Shown here: piece by piece, positions 47,563 to 59,896 of the stretch
Layout: each line of letters opens with the position of its first letter
How positions within the stretch are numbered: position 1 is the stretch's first letter
Assembly (NCBI GenBank): GCA_033026295.1
Contig: CM065187.1
Span: forward strand, 4,914,888 to 4,978,887
Direction: 5' to 3'
Source of the DNA: Channa striata
Lineage: Eukaryota > Chordata > Actinopteri > Anabantiformes > Channidae
Length of the DNA: 64,000 nt
Position numbers and translations under genes: made by a program
Notes under the pieces: model-generated
Told to the model about the DNA's origin: nothing
Seen by the model: the letters and a program-made list of their open reading frames with translations, nothing else
Databases searched by the model: none

Positions 47563-47576
<14 letters not shown>
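45403..47576. other. intergenic, nothing recognised
   Basis: AT-rich. Open frames at 46684-46977 and others carry no recognisable domain. Confidence 0.5.

Positions 47577-47596
<20 letters not shown>
47577..47596. repeat. (TG)n microsatellite
   Basis: Ten TG units immediately left of the CpG-rich block. Confidence 0.9.
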
Positions 47597-47599
<3 letters not shown>

Positions 47600-47935
47600 C
47601 CTCTGCACAGCTGTGGAACATCTGGCTGAGCGACACTGCAGCACCGGGGGCCCGTCGGAAACACGACGGCAACTTCGCAGAGCCGAAACCCGTCGCATCG
47701 ACGCCGAGCTCGCGTGCGTGTGGCCGCCGCGGCTCCGGATGAGGATGATGTCAGCGTCCAAGGACGGGAAAAGCCTGGACGAGTATGACGAGACGAGCGG
47801 GGAAACGGGCAGATGTGGACACATGCACGGCGCGCGTGAGCCCGGCCGACCGCGGCATCGGCCACGGATGGAGGGAGCACGCGACGCGGCGCAGGCATCG
47901 CGAGCCCGCGGCGCGAAAAGCTCCGTGTGTCTTAC

Positions 47936-48060
47936 CGCCATCGTCGCTCCGGACTCCCAGGCTGCGCGGGTCCATGTTCGGCGGCGGTAGTGGTTCCCAA
48001 TGACGACATCGGACATGTGCACAAGGTAAAACTGCAATATCCGCCTTATTGGTCGGACTC
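47936..48060 (-). other. ajm1: candidate distal first exon of ajm1
   Basis: On the minus strand the CpG block carries a strong donor, GGCG followed by GTAAGA, so an exon would end at base 47936. It holds an ATG at 47975 followed by 12 codons. Joined to the acceptor before 33814, this frame would close after eight more codons, upstream of the ajm1 start, making it an upstream ORF. The 5' end is unknown and the join is an inference. Confidence 0.35.
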
Positions 48061-48075
48061 GTCGGATTTTTTCCA

Positions 48076-48107
48076 CTCCTCCTCCTCCTCCTCCTCCTCC
48101 TCCTCCC
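48076..48107. repeat. (TCC)n microsatellite
   Basis: About ten TCC units within the CpG-rich block; purine-rich GGA on the minus strand. Confidence 0.9.
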
Positions 48108-48250
48108 TAACGTTGGAGGATTGCTGCGCAACCCCGATGCACCAACCACAGCTCCAGCCCCCCCCTCTCCCATCCGCCCCCCCCTCCCCGTCCATCGCGC
48201 CTGCAGCACTGACTGTAGCCCGCGTCAAACGTCGGCCAAGGAGGCTGTCG

Positions 48251-51200
48251 ATGCCTCCATCCTCCATCTGTTTGCCTCTACTGAACATATTTCCTCCACG
48301 CCAGAAAATTAAAAATAAAAAATGTGTCGTGCTCCCATCAGGCAGGATAAACATTAGTTTCCAACCCTCGGCAGGAACAGACACAGGTCTGGTCCAGCTG
48401 AGGTCATGTTTTCATTAAAACCATTAAATCCTTGTAGAGGATCAGACATGTGCTGTGGCTCATAAGGTCTAAACAACAAAATATTAATATTAGCAGTTAT
48501 AAACACAGTGCTTGGAATTCTAAAACTCAGAGAAAGCATAGACGTGTGAGGATGGGTGATGAGTGATGTCATATCTGGTAAAGGTGTGATGGCAGAATTA
48601 TGGTTGAGCTGCAAACAATCATGAAATAAAGGGATGGAATTAATTTTAAATCAGTGATGTTGTGAAGCCGGATTGTAGAATCCAGATATTTGCTAAATGA
48701 GAAATTTACGTCATACACTTACAAACAACCAACTGTCAGAGAAGGCACATCAATTTATAGGAACCAGAGGAAATGTGGCCGAGTGGCTGCGTCGAAATAG
48801 AGACGAGGTCTTAGAATTGACCTTGAGGGACACAAACAAATTACAAATTAGTGGTAAAGGTCAATTTGATCCTTTTTCCCTGAACATTATTTTAAAGTGA
48901 CAGTAAGAACATTGGCAAAGTAGAAGTTGTTTTTAAAATACACAGTCGTCACCTGAACAAAATGAAGAATGTGAGGGGGGGGGGGTTTGATGCAAACTGA
49001 GATATTCCTAATGCAAAGTTAAAGAGATGAACTGGGGCAGTAGATACGGACTTTAAAATCTGGATTAGTTTTATTTTAAATGCTATCATTTGTGGGAACA
49101 ATAAGAGAAGGAATGTCAGAAAAGTTTTGAATAAAGCAAATTTTCAGTCAAGGGATGCAAAAAAAGTCATTAAAGACAGAATGTTGTGAAATGTACAAAT
49201 TGTCCAGTGGGGTGATTGTATGATTTGTCATATTGGACTAAATACTGACAATAGAATCTCAGTTGGTATAATCTGGCCATATGCATCTTGTTTGTACATT
49301 GATCGTGATAAAGTACGTGACCTCATCACGTTCCAAAATTACAATGATTTTAGCACAACAGTGCTACACACCACCTTTGTCCCGTTGGTTTGTCATTGGG
49401 TCAGTGCAGTCTGGGCCGAAACCTTGATCCTACTAGATTTTGTGACGAAGGTCAAACATAGAATGGCTTTTCTAAGCGTATCAATGAAACAGATTTAGTG
49501 ATGCATTATGTACAGTCAGGTGTATTAGGTCTGTCCAGGTTTACGGCATTTTTAACAATAAGCTTTAATAGCCAGTTAAATACAACAGTTACTGAATCCT
49601 CTCTGTACAAGATATTAGCAAAAACTGCGAATCCAACATGAGGAGTGTGAAAGTTTTTACGTAATCACTATATTTTATTTAAAAAATATGTGGTTACAGC
49701 CTTTTAGATTGATTAACTGCAGTTTGTGTAAAGGGAGATTACCACAGGATTAGCCTATGGTCACAGAATGTAGAGAAGAGTCAGAAAAATCAAAGACAAT
49801 AAAAAAGGATTATTTTAATGCATATCTACAGAATGAAGTAAGAAAATTCAATGAAAGCCTGGATCCAAACCTGCAAATACAAACTAGAACACAAAGGATG
49901 TGCGTTTTGAAAAGGGACCAAAAAGAGACAAAAGGGATATGAGGTTCCCCGTGACTTGCGTATGGGCTAAAAACAATTCATGGTTTCAGCCGTAACGACC
50001 GACTTCACAATCAATGTTTAAATTTGAGCTTTTCACAAGATATTTAGTGACATTGTAACTTTTCAGCGGAATTGACATTTTTCTCTGTCTGTCACCAGCC
50101 TTCTTCATTTCCCCTTTTACTATCACGGTCCCGACTAGATCAGTTTCCTTGTATTGACGGACAGTATGTCTGACACTGGCTGTCCGAGGAGCTTCTGAGC
50201 CAATTGTCTGTTTAAAGCCCAACTTCAAACTAATTTCACAGTGGAAACCGATGGGCCGCGTAATGACCTGATTGTCTGGGAAAATAATAAACAGATGCAC
50301 TGATGAGAAAAACATATTCATGTGCAGCCTCGTTCCATTTACTGAAAATCACTAATCCTTGATTTTTTTGTTTTCATGTAAAAATGTAGTTGTTGTATGA
50401 AGTATTACAATGGTTTTTTGTTGCTAAGTGTAAAAAAGCATCAGTATGAATGGAATGCAGTGATTCACAAACTATTTGAAACCAATTGTAATTTTAAATA
50501 GTACACAAGGTGCTTCCCTGCTGCATCTCACATGCTTTTAAACACCGATGACTCTTGACCCTTGACATGATTTCCAAAACGAATTGCAGATTTTGACAGA
50601 CAGTTTTACACTTCACCTCAGGCCATGTTTCTGAATCTTGGTCATGCAGTATATGGTATTTATATATTATAGACACAATTTGGTCTTAATATTGGTCGGG
50701 ATACAACAATGATTGCTTAACATTAGGAGGCTACAGTAGCTTCTATCCTACCATCCATACGCAAAACTATTATAAGTAAAACAGCTGCATAACTTCCTTT
50801 ACGTCACAGCATGTGAAAGTTGTGGGGTTTGTGACCTACCCACCACTCCAGGAGATATTGCCAACGGTAATAACGGTAATACACGTGTCTTGACTGTTTT
50901 GGGCAGCCGGTACGGACTGCATACTTTGTCGGGAGTCTTTAGTCTTTGATGAAGATGACTCTGTGGCATGATCACGGTGCTAGCTGAAAGGTCAGGGGGT
51001 CAGCAGAAGGGACGGCAGCTGTCAGACGTACAGTGTCTGCCCGGGTGTCTCGCTCTGGACTCACGCCACCACGGCAGAAATGACATTGGACATCAGATCA
51101 GGAACGGGCCTCCCACAGAAGCGTAATTCATCTTTGGGCTGCAGCAGCTTTTGTGTAACACCGTACTCTGGTAACTCAGACGACAACTACGGCTCTAGGC

Positions 51201-51401
51201 CTCCACGTCTCTCTGACTCCACTGACACTTTTGGCTCTCGGCGTCAGGCTTTAACGGTCAGGTTGGGTTACGCACACCTGCAAGTGATACAGGCTCATAA
51301 ATATCCTGCTCCTCATGAATTATGAAAGAGCCTGCAAGCTGTAGTGAGCATAAGCATCCATCCAGGCTTCCGGGCAGTGTGTGAGGATCGGCAGAACCAG
51401 G
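48251..51401. other. upstream region of minar2
   Basis: Mostly AT-rich with a G run at 48977-48986. An 81-codon plus-strand frame at 51080-51325 lies 76 bases before the minar2 start in another frame and could be part of its 5' leader. A TATA-like 'cataaatatc' lies at 51296-51305. No other gene was recognised. Confidence 0.5.
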
Positions 51402-51548
51402 ATGGACATCTCAGCTTTGCCCAACAACAACCACCCGGAGAAGTTCCTCCAGCTGGATGTCGGGATCCTGCCCGTTATGCACGGCATGTTCCAGGTCGGG
51501 GCAGTCGTGTCCAGTCAGAGACACTGGCAGAACAGGGTCTACACTCAG
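51402..51548 (+). CDS. minar2: minar2 coding exon 1
   Basis: Residues 1-49, from the conserved LPNNNHP start region to RVYTQ. Donor GTACGG. Confidence 0.92.
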
Positions 51549-54136
51549 GTACGGACTTTGGCACAGCCACTTTTACTATTGTATGTTCGTCTCTGTGTCC
51601 CCAGTTGCTCCTCTTCAAACTGGACAACTGCATTTGATTTTGAGATCAACTCAAATGTATTATTTATAAAGTGCACTCGGACAGCACGTATAGTCTTATA
51701 GCAAAGATCATCATCATCGTCATCCTCACAGCCTGGAGCTGTGTGGAGATAATGACTTGAAACAGGAGATCAGGACAGCGCAGCATCCAGCCATCATATC
51801 CCCAGGGCCTGAGGAGGGTCTAGACATCGATTGTGCTACACACAAAGAGAAAAACGAAAACGGAGAAATTTTAAAGAGGAATGAATTTTGAAATAAAATG
51901 TCTCACATAGTAGAATTATACAATTATTTTCAACGTTGGTGACTTATAGCGCTGATCACAGAAGCGAGGGTGCAGAGGGGAAGCTAATTATTGGTGTGTG
52001 ATCTGTGTTACTCCCTGTCCCCACAGAAAGAGCAAAGGCTAATGACTGAAAACAGGGCCCATCCATCTCCAGAGGGCAGCCCTGTGCTGTTTGTGGACAG
52101 GTACCTGGAGAGGCATATCACTCCGGTCACACTGAAGTCCAACATCAAAAGGAACCCGCTGTACATGGACATAAGAGCGATGGAGGCAGTGGACAACGAG
52201 AAGTCAAAGCCTTCCTGGACCGTCAAGGAGTACGACGCACAAGCAGTGAATGGCAACCTCACAAATTACCTGAAGGTAATCTAAGGGGAGATAAAGGGAG
52301 GCTGCGGATGATGAAGAGTAGCAGTTAGGCGCTAGACGGGTCAACAGGCGTTAACAGGTGCCAGACCAGTTACTCTAAAAATATGAAGTCATTACCAGTC
52401 TGGGTCTGTTTGTGTGAATGTAAACCCACACACGGCTGTTTGCAACCTTTTAATGTTTGTGCGCTGACATTTCCACGTCCACACACGTTCATGCCTAATA
52501 GGGGAAAAATTAATTACAATTGTGGGCTCTTAAATTACTTCCTACATGTTCTGTTCTCATGGAGAAAACCCATGTGTATTGTTTCTGGGCTACATCACCA
52601 CATTTTTTTATCTATTGTGTGGAACAAAATTATACTATGGCGACTAAGTGGCCAGCTTCAGCAACGTGACTTCAGATGACATCTTCTCTGCAAATCAACC
52701 AATCTTTTCTTCAGGGAGTTGTAAGCTTGAGTTGTTTGGAGTTGACTTCAAATTATGAGAGCTGAGAGTAAATGAAAACACATAATTGACATGTACTTCC
52801 CAACTCATATGGTCTGAGAGGCAAAACTCACTCCAGAGCCACAATTAATGATCAAAACGTTCTGTTTGTTCTTTCTTTATATGACAAAAACAATACTTAC
52901 CATGATCAGCGCGTTGAATTCAGTCTGTGCACCCAAACCGGCAGCAGTCTCCACCAGGATTTTAGCACCAACTCGATATAAAACAGCTCCAAGTAAATTA
53001 GTTTGAACAGAGAGAGGTCGTTAATCTCTGTGGGATCTACTCAGTTAAATTCAGTTTAACCTAGATAAGCAAAATGGAAACTGAAAGTCTGTTTACTTGT
53101 AAATTAACAGTTGAAACAACCAAATACAATATCTTAAGTTTACTGTGATTGTGTTCTTCAGTTTTAGATGAGGTAGTTTTACTCTATTAAAACTAATTAA
53201 TCCACATCCAATTATTTTATCTTCATTAATAACTTTAACTTGGTTGAGTTAACTCACATTTCCAATGCAGCAGAGGAAACTTCATTTCTAAGTAGAACCA
53301 CCTTGAAATGCTTTACGGTGTGTGTGGCTGTTGCAGGTTCTGTGATTAGATCCAGACTATTGATGAGCTCAGGTCTTTTTGGTTTGGCATCTTTGCTATT
53401 TAGTCCAGTTCTCAGTTAGTGTCCTAATTGAATGACTAAAGTTAGGATGATTCTCAGTATTGACTTGGGCTGTGTGGCTCTGCATGGTCCCATGTTGCCT
53501 GAATAAGTGGGAAGGCGCTAGGATTTGTAAGGGTTGGAGAGGACACAAGAGAATCAGTAAGTCACCAGACTAAAGCTGAGCACAGCAGTGGCTGTGGTTC
53601 AGTGGTTTTGGAAGAAACACAGGAGTCAGTGATTGGAATTATCAGTGGAGAATTGGTTTTCCAGTGTTCACAGAATAACAAAACTGCAAGACTACACTTT
53701 GCCAAGTACATGAAAAGAAGCCTGCACCGAGGCCTGGACGGCTTCATCATAGGGGGAAAAAATTCATAAGTTTCGAAGGCCTCAATCGGAGAAAATCCTC
53801 CTTTTGTCTGACGTAATGAAGCATTGGCAGGGTGAAAACTGCAGCACGTCGGCCTGCTTGTGGACAACCAGAGCGAAATCAAATCTGTGTGGAGATGGTG
53901 GATAGTTGAAGGCATTTTCTTTTTTTTGCTTGCAGGAGGAAGAGAAGACGGCTAAGGATCTGGACTTTTGGCTCGAGGATCTCTACACACCAGGGTTTGA
54001 CTCTTTGTTAAAGAAGAAAGAGGCAGAACAGACGAGAAAACGACTTTGTAAAATTCTTCTGTCAATCACTTTGTCTGTCTGCGTGGTACTTGTCGTTGTC
54101 ATAGTGCCAGTTGTGATTTTGAAACAGAAAAACTGA
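51402..54136 (+). CDS. minar2: MINAR2-type membrane protein (3 coding exons)
   Basis: Belongs to the MINAR family of membrane-integral NOTCH2-associated receptors (MINAR2/KIAA1024L). Coding exons 51402-51548, 52027-52275 and 53936-54136 join in phase 0 to give 198 residues; human MINAR2 has 190. The start is set by the family N-terminus MDISALPNNNHPEKFLQLDV. Further conserved motifs are RHWQNRVYTQ (about 40-49), NPLYMDI, PSWTVKEYD and DLDFWLEDLYTPGFDSLLKK (about 140-159). A single hydrophobic segment at about 172-194, followed by KQKN, predicts a C-terminal membrane anchor with a cytosolic N-terminal region. Orthology to MINAR2 rather than MINAR1 rests on the short length, the start motif and the neighbour slc12a2, which is also near MINAR2 in human. 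Confidence 0.93.
51549..52026 (+). other. minar2: minar2 intron 1
   Basis: A 478-base intron with GT-AG ends; nothing else was seen. Confidence 0.85.
52027..52275 (+). CDS. minar2: minar2 coding exon 2
   Basis: Residues 50-132, a largely disordered segment with KRNPLYMDI and KPSWTVKEYD. Acceptor 'tccccacag', donor GTAATC. Confidence 0.92.
52276..53935 (+). other. minar2: minar2 intron 2
   Basis: A 1.66 kb intron ending in a poly-T tract and acceptor. A 117-codon antisense open frame at 53562-53915 has no recognised domain. No repeat was recognised. Confidence 0.8.
53936..54136 (+). CDS. minar2: minar2 coding exon 3
   Basis: Residues 133-198: the conserved LYTPGFDSLLKKK block, a basic stretch, and the C-terminal hydrophobic anchor, then TGA at 54134-54136. 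Acceptor 'tttgcttgcag'. Confidence 0.93.
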   Translation, partial: EEEKTAKDLDFWLEDLYTPGFDSLLKKKEAEQTRKRLCKILLSITLSVCVVLVVVIVPVVILKQKN

Positions 54137-54315
54137 TAAGGACGTTTGCACTGTAACCGCTTCACAAGTGGTGGCTGCTGCTCACTCTCTGCACCACGAA
54201 TATCTGCATCGGCATTTAATCTCTGGGATCACACAAAGACGCAAAGTGAGAAAAAAAACCTTAGGCCTTAAAGGGACATTTGTTTCGTTAATAAATTTCA
54301 TTTATTAGCCTGGCT
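54137..54315 (+). other. minar2: minar2 3' UTR with poly(A) signal
   Basis: An AATAAA at 54290-54295, about 155 bases after the stop codon, is the first canonical poly(A) signal downstream. Longer forms are possible. Confidence 0.55.
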
Positions 54316-56117
54316 TAAACGTCAGATTAAAACGCGGACGTGGTATCCATGTTATCAGTGATCGGTTTCTGACCAAAGCTTTGGCTTCACTGCTTACTGG
54401 AGCAGACACATGTGGAAATAGAGCTAGAGCTCAAAGGAAAGTCGCTGGAAAGCTCATCAAGGCCATTTATAGCAAAGTCATTGGCAATTGAAAGGTGATG
54501 TAATCACACAATGTCGTATGAACTTTAAAGGCATCATAAAATGAGCGGGCAGTGGTTTGGTTTGTATGTTTATACTGTACATTACATGATTCCGGTAGCG
54601 TGGAGCGTACGGTGCTGAATCTCTGCAGACCAGCCGTCCGGCTGCGATTACAATCCTAACAGGACACTTGTATCACGCGCCCCTTACCACAACCCTAACA
54701 AGTAATAAACTGAATAGTTTGTTTCATTTAATCCCTGAGACTCATCAATAGTTTGACCTCTACCAGAGAACTGAACTAGGTGCGTGCACAAATATCAAAT
54801 TATTGTCCTTTATACAATAATCTATCCTATTTATCGAAGAAGAAGCAGAAGCACTTTAGATGAGAATACATAGGAGAATTGTCAAGTGACAAATTGTGGA
54901 GGCATGAAATTTTAATATAGGACAAGTTGTTTCAAAATATGAACAATGTTCTAGGTCATATTTATGCAGAAATATAGAAACTTAAAATATAAACATTTTA
55001 AATATAGAAATACCAAAAAGCTAAAAAATGAAGGAAGTGAAATCAACCTTTAATGTTAAACAATTTGTAGAAATTCAAAATACAGCTGCTACCCACCTAA
55101 ATCCTGCAACCGCTGTCTGTAGAGCACAAAAGAAGACTTCCAATGTACGTGGTTTAATTTCATTATTTATTGCAATAAAGATGTACAAAGTATTGGTAAT
55201 CATAAATGTTAAAATGTTAGAAAAAGCATATCTGTGACAGTTAACAGTACAGTGTATCAAAACGTTACTGCTTCAGTCGGCTGGGTCGATTCCATGGATG
55301 TTTGTGTGAAAGTCGGAGAAAACTGGTTTGATCTGCTTTGTCATCACATCTTTTCTCCAAAAGAGACTGAAAATTTTATAAAAAAAAAAAGTCAGACTCA
55401 AAAAGAGGGGGGGGGGGGGCAAAAACACAATTTGTTAAAATCTAAAGCCAAAAAAGAAACAAAACTAAAACAAAAATACAGTATTAAAGAAAAATAAACT
55501 GAAAAAAAATCAGATCTATCCAGGCTCAAATAAAGAGCTTCTCCGTGTTCAAATGTAACAATTTTTCCACTCCCAGATTTTAGGCCTTTGAATATGTAGT
55601 TTATTTACAGGTTAGTTTGTGTTTGTAGTGTGGACATGAGCTCCGCCACCATCGTGACACGACAGATGGCGACTGGAGGGGAATGGGGCCTTTGGCAGGA
55701 AATACATACAGTGATTAAAAAACTTCAAATGATGACATGGTGATTGACACGCGAGTGCAGGTGACACTTGGTGTTGGACCAACTCCAAAATCTATCAGGA
55801 TATAAATGAGGAAAACACCCACACTCGGTTATTTGATTGTAAAATGTGGACAGGAACTCCTGTTCCATTTAACGTGACAATGTGAGACACACACACAGAG
55901 TTGGGTAAAAAAAAAAGTTTGCATCCCCTTATTTTGAAGTGGCAACAAGAGAAAAAAAAAGTATAGTTTTTCTACAATATTTAATGCAAATTCACCAAGT
56001 ACAACTTTTTCATCAGAAATTATGGATCCATGTATAACTTTCTCAATAGGGATGAAAACCTTTGCATATTAGCAATTTCCATTATTTTACTATAACTTTA
56101 TACCCTCCTTGAGCCAA

Positions 56118-56133
56118 TGACGTCATTACGTCA
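56118..56133. promoter_or_regulatory. paired CRE-like sites
   Basis: A perfect TGACGTCA is followed at once by TTACGTCA, giving two CREB/ATF-like octamers in tandem. Their location in a gene-tail region makes promoter use uncertain. Confidence 0.25.
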
Positions 56134-57211
56134 GGTTTAGGGCCTTTTATGTTTTCATCCCCTACACGTCATTTCATTGTAAAGGGACGTAAACTCAACG
56201 TAAGAAAAAAGAAAGAAAAGTGACCCAGCAGCATAACAAAAAAATATGAAAATAAGGACAGTAATAACAGTCTGTGTGTACGTCTGTGTGTAGAAGTACA
56301 TCGACTTTTTCTTGACTATACAAATATAGATTAAGCTGCGTTCTCGTCGTTGCTCTGTGATAATAGGGGACAGTGAGCTCCACAGCACAACGACGAATGA
56401 CGTGTACGGACCCAACTCTTGACGTTCTAGTGCACAACAGTGCCCCCGAGTGTCACAATTCCATTGTGGCTCACAAGTATTTGGAACCGTAACGTGTGTG
56501 TGAACCAAAAAACACCTGACACAGAGTAAAGAATGTGCTTGTACTAACAGTTAATGAAGCGATATTTTCTTGACAGACATTAAACAATTGTGTAATGCAA
56601 CTGCCAGACCCTGTCCGTTGAATGAGCACGTGAAGTATTCGCTATTGCTTTTTCATAAATTTGAGGGGACTTGCAAAAACAGATTGCACTCTTTTCTGGG
56701 TCAAGCGTTTAGCTTTGTCATTTCTTCAGTTCACTCAACGCGCACGTCTATAGGCCCATTTCCACCGCAGAACCAGGAACCGTTTTAGGAACCCAGCTTC
56801 TCTACTTGCATTTATCACTCAGGGTGTAAATTTAGTTTGGGACCCCAAGTTCTAACCCCCTCCCCTACAAACATCACTGATTGGTCGAATACAGTGGAAA
56901 AGTTTACACACCAAACATCGAGAGTTGTTTTGTTCATTCGCCATGAAAATCGGGTTGGAGCAGCCAGAATTCCAACGGCTGGACATTTGGGTATTTACGG
57001 AGAGGGGGCACTTTTGTGTGCTACAACTTAAACAGACGTGCTCTTTGATTGTACCTTCATAGTTTTATAAAAAGGTTTAAAGTTCCTCACACAGTACATC
57101 GGGTGAGTACTCAGGGTATATTTAAAACACAGATGAGCATGAGTATGTCTACAATTAATGTGTATGTACTGGATGCATATATACACTTGCCAACAATGCC
57201 CCCCCCAACAT

Positions 57212-57234
<23 letters not shown>
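57212..57234. repeat. (CA)n microsatellite
   Basis: Eleven CA units preceded by a C run and followed by TATATA. Confidence 0.9.
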
Positions 57235-57244
<10 letters not shown>

Positions 57245-58993
57245 TAGGTGTATATACCAAATGCTTGGGCTGCACATTCTGCTGAATGTGAAGATGAAGC
57301 ACAAAAATGACGAGCGATGGGATGGAGTTGGACCGTGAAGCGGACACACTGTACACTGCACTGTGCCGGCGACAGTCTATGCAAGAAACGGTTCGTATAC
57401 AAGAGAACGGCAGACTAATGAGACTACGTGTCCTACCTCCTCGAAGAAATGTTCATTATTATACAGTACATTCAACTAACCTCAGCATTGTGTCACATTC
57501 CTCTTAAGATTGCATACAGTAAATGACAGGATACATGAAAGTAACAAGCAAAATGCTAAAACGGTTTCTGGTGGAAACAGGAAAATAAGTCCACTGCAGG
57601 TCGAGAGAACCCTGTTTTCTTCCATTAGTTTTGTGGCAGTTTCTGATCTATAACCATGATCTCCAGCAGCCATAACGGGCCTTTTGTTCTAAATTCTGTC
57701 ACAGTTCAGTCACCTTTCGTTAACCACTGACACTAGCAGTGGGAGTACGGGAAAACCCGCAATGACCTTTAAAGTTATTTACAACAAGCAAACACGATCC
57801 TGCCTGCACGATGGTCCCCTTACGTTACCTACTATTCGAATGGCTTCCTTTGTTTTCCGGGTGGTACCGTGTAATCAGAGACAGGACGTCAACCAAGATT
57901 AAGGTTTGTTCAGACTGAAATTCTTGCCTGGTGCTATCCATTTACATCTGATAGTGTTGGCGTTTATTCCCCTTCAGTGACGCGGACAGTCGTCTTTACT
58001 CGACACAAAGGAAGCCTTACATGTCTCCACGTTGGCGGGGGTCTACGACGCCACCCCTCCCCTGCCACTGACCAGCAGCTCTTGGGTAACAATGACTTGA
58101 TGACAGATTTGTGCTGCGCAGGGTCAGGCATTCAGTCTGAACTTACCTTAAGAACGGATGGAACATTAGGACGCCAGGAAGTAGCAGATGTAGCTTAGTA
58201 ACAACAGCAACCATTTTTTGTTTAGTGCAGTTTGGCTCTGGCAAAACTCGACACTCTGTAGCCACATCGATATTTTCTGTGACCGTAATAGAACAGGAAA
58301 CATATTTGACTTCTTGTTTCTAACTGTGTCTATATGGCTTTTATTTAGGCCATGGTATCCTTAGAACGGCTACGCGCCAAGGTTCTTTACAGAAATCTCA
58401 GGAGTAAAGGAGGAGTCGCCCCAGAGGACCCTTAAATGAACTGAGTCGAGTAGCATCCTTTCACACCAATTAGTGACGGACTTTTATTACAAGTACTTAC
58501 AAGCAGCACAAGCTCATATGCATAGAGGTATGTCTTTAATCTGCCTTGACACATTCTAATGTCACATTCTTCCAAGTCTTCCACTGTAACGCCCCGCAGG
58601 TCAGTCATTCTCGCCACCCAACCCCGGGCCGCTCTGCGAGAACGAGAGCCCTGCAGTCCATCATACTGCCAGACGGCAATGAAGCGGCCAGAGGCGAGCA
58701 CGAGTGCAAAACCCAAGTCTGCCGTGGCCCTAAGAGTGTTGCACTGCACCGGCTCCCTGCAGGCCTACAGTAACGCATGTAACAGACTAATGCGGGTGAA
58801 CTATGTGAAGGAAATAAAGATGCAACACAGCACAAACAGACAGCTGTGCTGAAACACTAATGAGTCGCTATCTGCATTCACCAACAGACCGTCCAGCCAG
58901 TATGGCTTATAAGAAAAAAGGAACTCATGACAATCATTAGTTCTAGCATTAAGGCAAGGTTTGAACTAGCTTGTTGGGTAAAGAAGTTACTTT

Positions 58994-58997
58994 ACAC

Positions 58998-59030
<33 letters not shown>
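58994..59030. repeat. (CA)n microsatellite
   Basis: About eighteen CA units with a single CG interruption. Confidence 0.9.
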
Positions 59031-59035
<5 letters not shown>

Positions 59036-59896
59036 TCACAAACATGTTCAAAGAAAGACTTGATTTAGTCAGTCAGCAGCTACATAGGAGAGATGGTCTT
59101 TCAAATGAAAAACTAGGTTCACATCTTGTCTGGAAAAAAAAATAAAACAAAAACAAAAAGATCTTCAATTTAAGATCCATACACATTTTTAGGCTGACCG
59201 CCTAAGAGATACACCGTGTCTTGTGTAGAGTAGCTGAGGCTCGAAAATATCAAACAGCTTTGTAAGGAAGACTCAAAAGTGAATAAAAACCTAAATGTTA
59301 TGGCCCAAAAGAAACATGTTGAAGAGGATAAATGAGAGAAAGTCTTCATGCAATCAAGTGGACAACCTTCATTAAATTCATGCAATTCGCTAGTATAAAT
59401 ACAGGGCTCCAACTAAGAAGGAATCACATTAAAATCTCAATAAAACTAACCGCTATCCACCACGTAGTAACTCAGATTCTCAGTCTGGGCAGAGATTATA
59501 CGTCGTTCATCTGATTCAACTGGAAGGCACATCCATAAGGCTTTAGAAGGTGTTGCAAAGCTTTCTGCATGGTTCTCTCCCAATATTCAAGGAAAACAAC
59601 AGAGTGATTATTGCTGCATCACAAACACAACTGGTCCGAGAAACGTAACAATAATGACATCAGGATATTCTAGGTTATAATAACGACAACGTGAGCACTG
59701 TGCATGGCTGCTATGGAGCCTGAGAGGAAACGGCTAACAAAAAATGACATTTCTATGAGGAAATTCAAAGAAACTAGAGCTACGAGAGGAAAAAAAACCC
59801 AGACGTCTTGGAATAAATACAGGAGCAGTGTGGCCAACCTTCCAACCACCCACTACGATTCCTCCGTCACTTGTAGAGCATTTCACCTACTTTGTC

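Larger units (their letters stand above)
47600..48250. promoter_or_regulatory. CpG-rich promoter-like block
   Basis: CpG and GC content rise sharply here relative to both flanks, the pattern of a vertebrate CpG-island promoter. Long open frames occur on both strands but have low complexity, as expected from GC-rich sequence without stops. A minus-strand splice donor at 47934-47935 suggests transcription toward ajm1. A plus-strand role for minar2, 3.4 kb away, is also possible. Confidence 0.55.
54316..59896. other. convergent intergenic region between minar2 and slc12a2
   Basis: Possibly includes a long slc12a2 3' UTR. Contains a Tc1-family internal fragment near 54950-54985, A- and G-rich simple sequence at 55380-55420, CA repeats at 57212-57234 and 58994-59030, and paired CRE-like sites at 56118-56133. 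Open frames of up to 117 codons (56155-56508 and 58432-58749, both minus) have no recognised domain. Confidence 0.5.

Noticed and set aside
47528..48209. Long overlapping open frames on both strands (up to 182 codons)
   Set aside because: They lie in a CpG-rich block with simple repeats and read as low-complexity Ser/Arg/Glu stretches. Long frames are expected by chance in GC-rich DNA and none shows a known domain.
48775..48850. Sequence gtggccgagtggctg resembling the A box of a Ser/Leu tRNA
   Set aside because: No B box (GGTTCGANTCC-like) follows at the right distance and no cloverleaf stems form, so it is a chance match.
53562..53915. 117-codon minus-strand frame in a minar2 intron
   Set aside because: No domain or splice context. 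It overlaps the polypyrimidine and acceptor region of minar2 exon 3.
56745..57010. Possible non-autonomous DNA transposon (tttccaccgcagaaccagga)
   Set aside because: The opening resembles a known fish repeat, but I could not find a matching inverted end or target duplication, so it is not called.
58432..58749. 105-codon minus-strand frame downstream of slc12a2
   Set aside because: No recognised motif; opposing frames of similar length cover the same bases, so it is likely chance.
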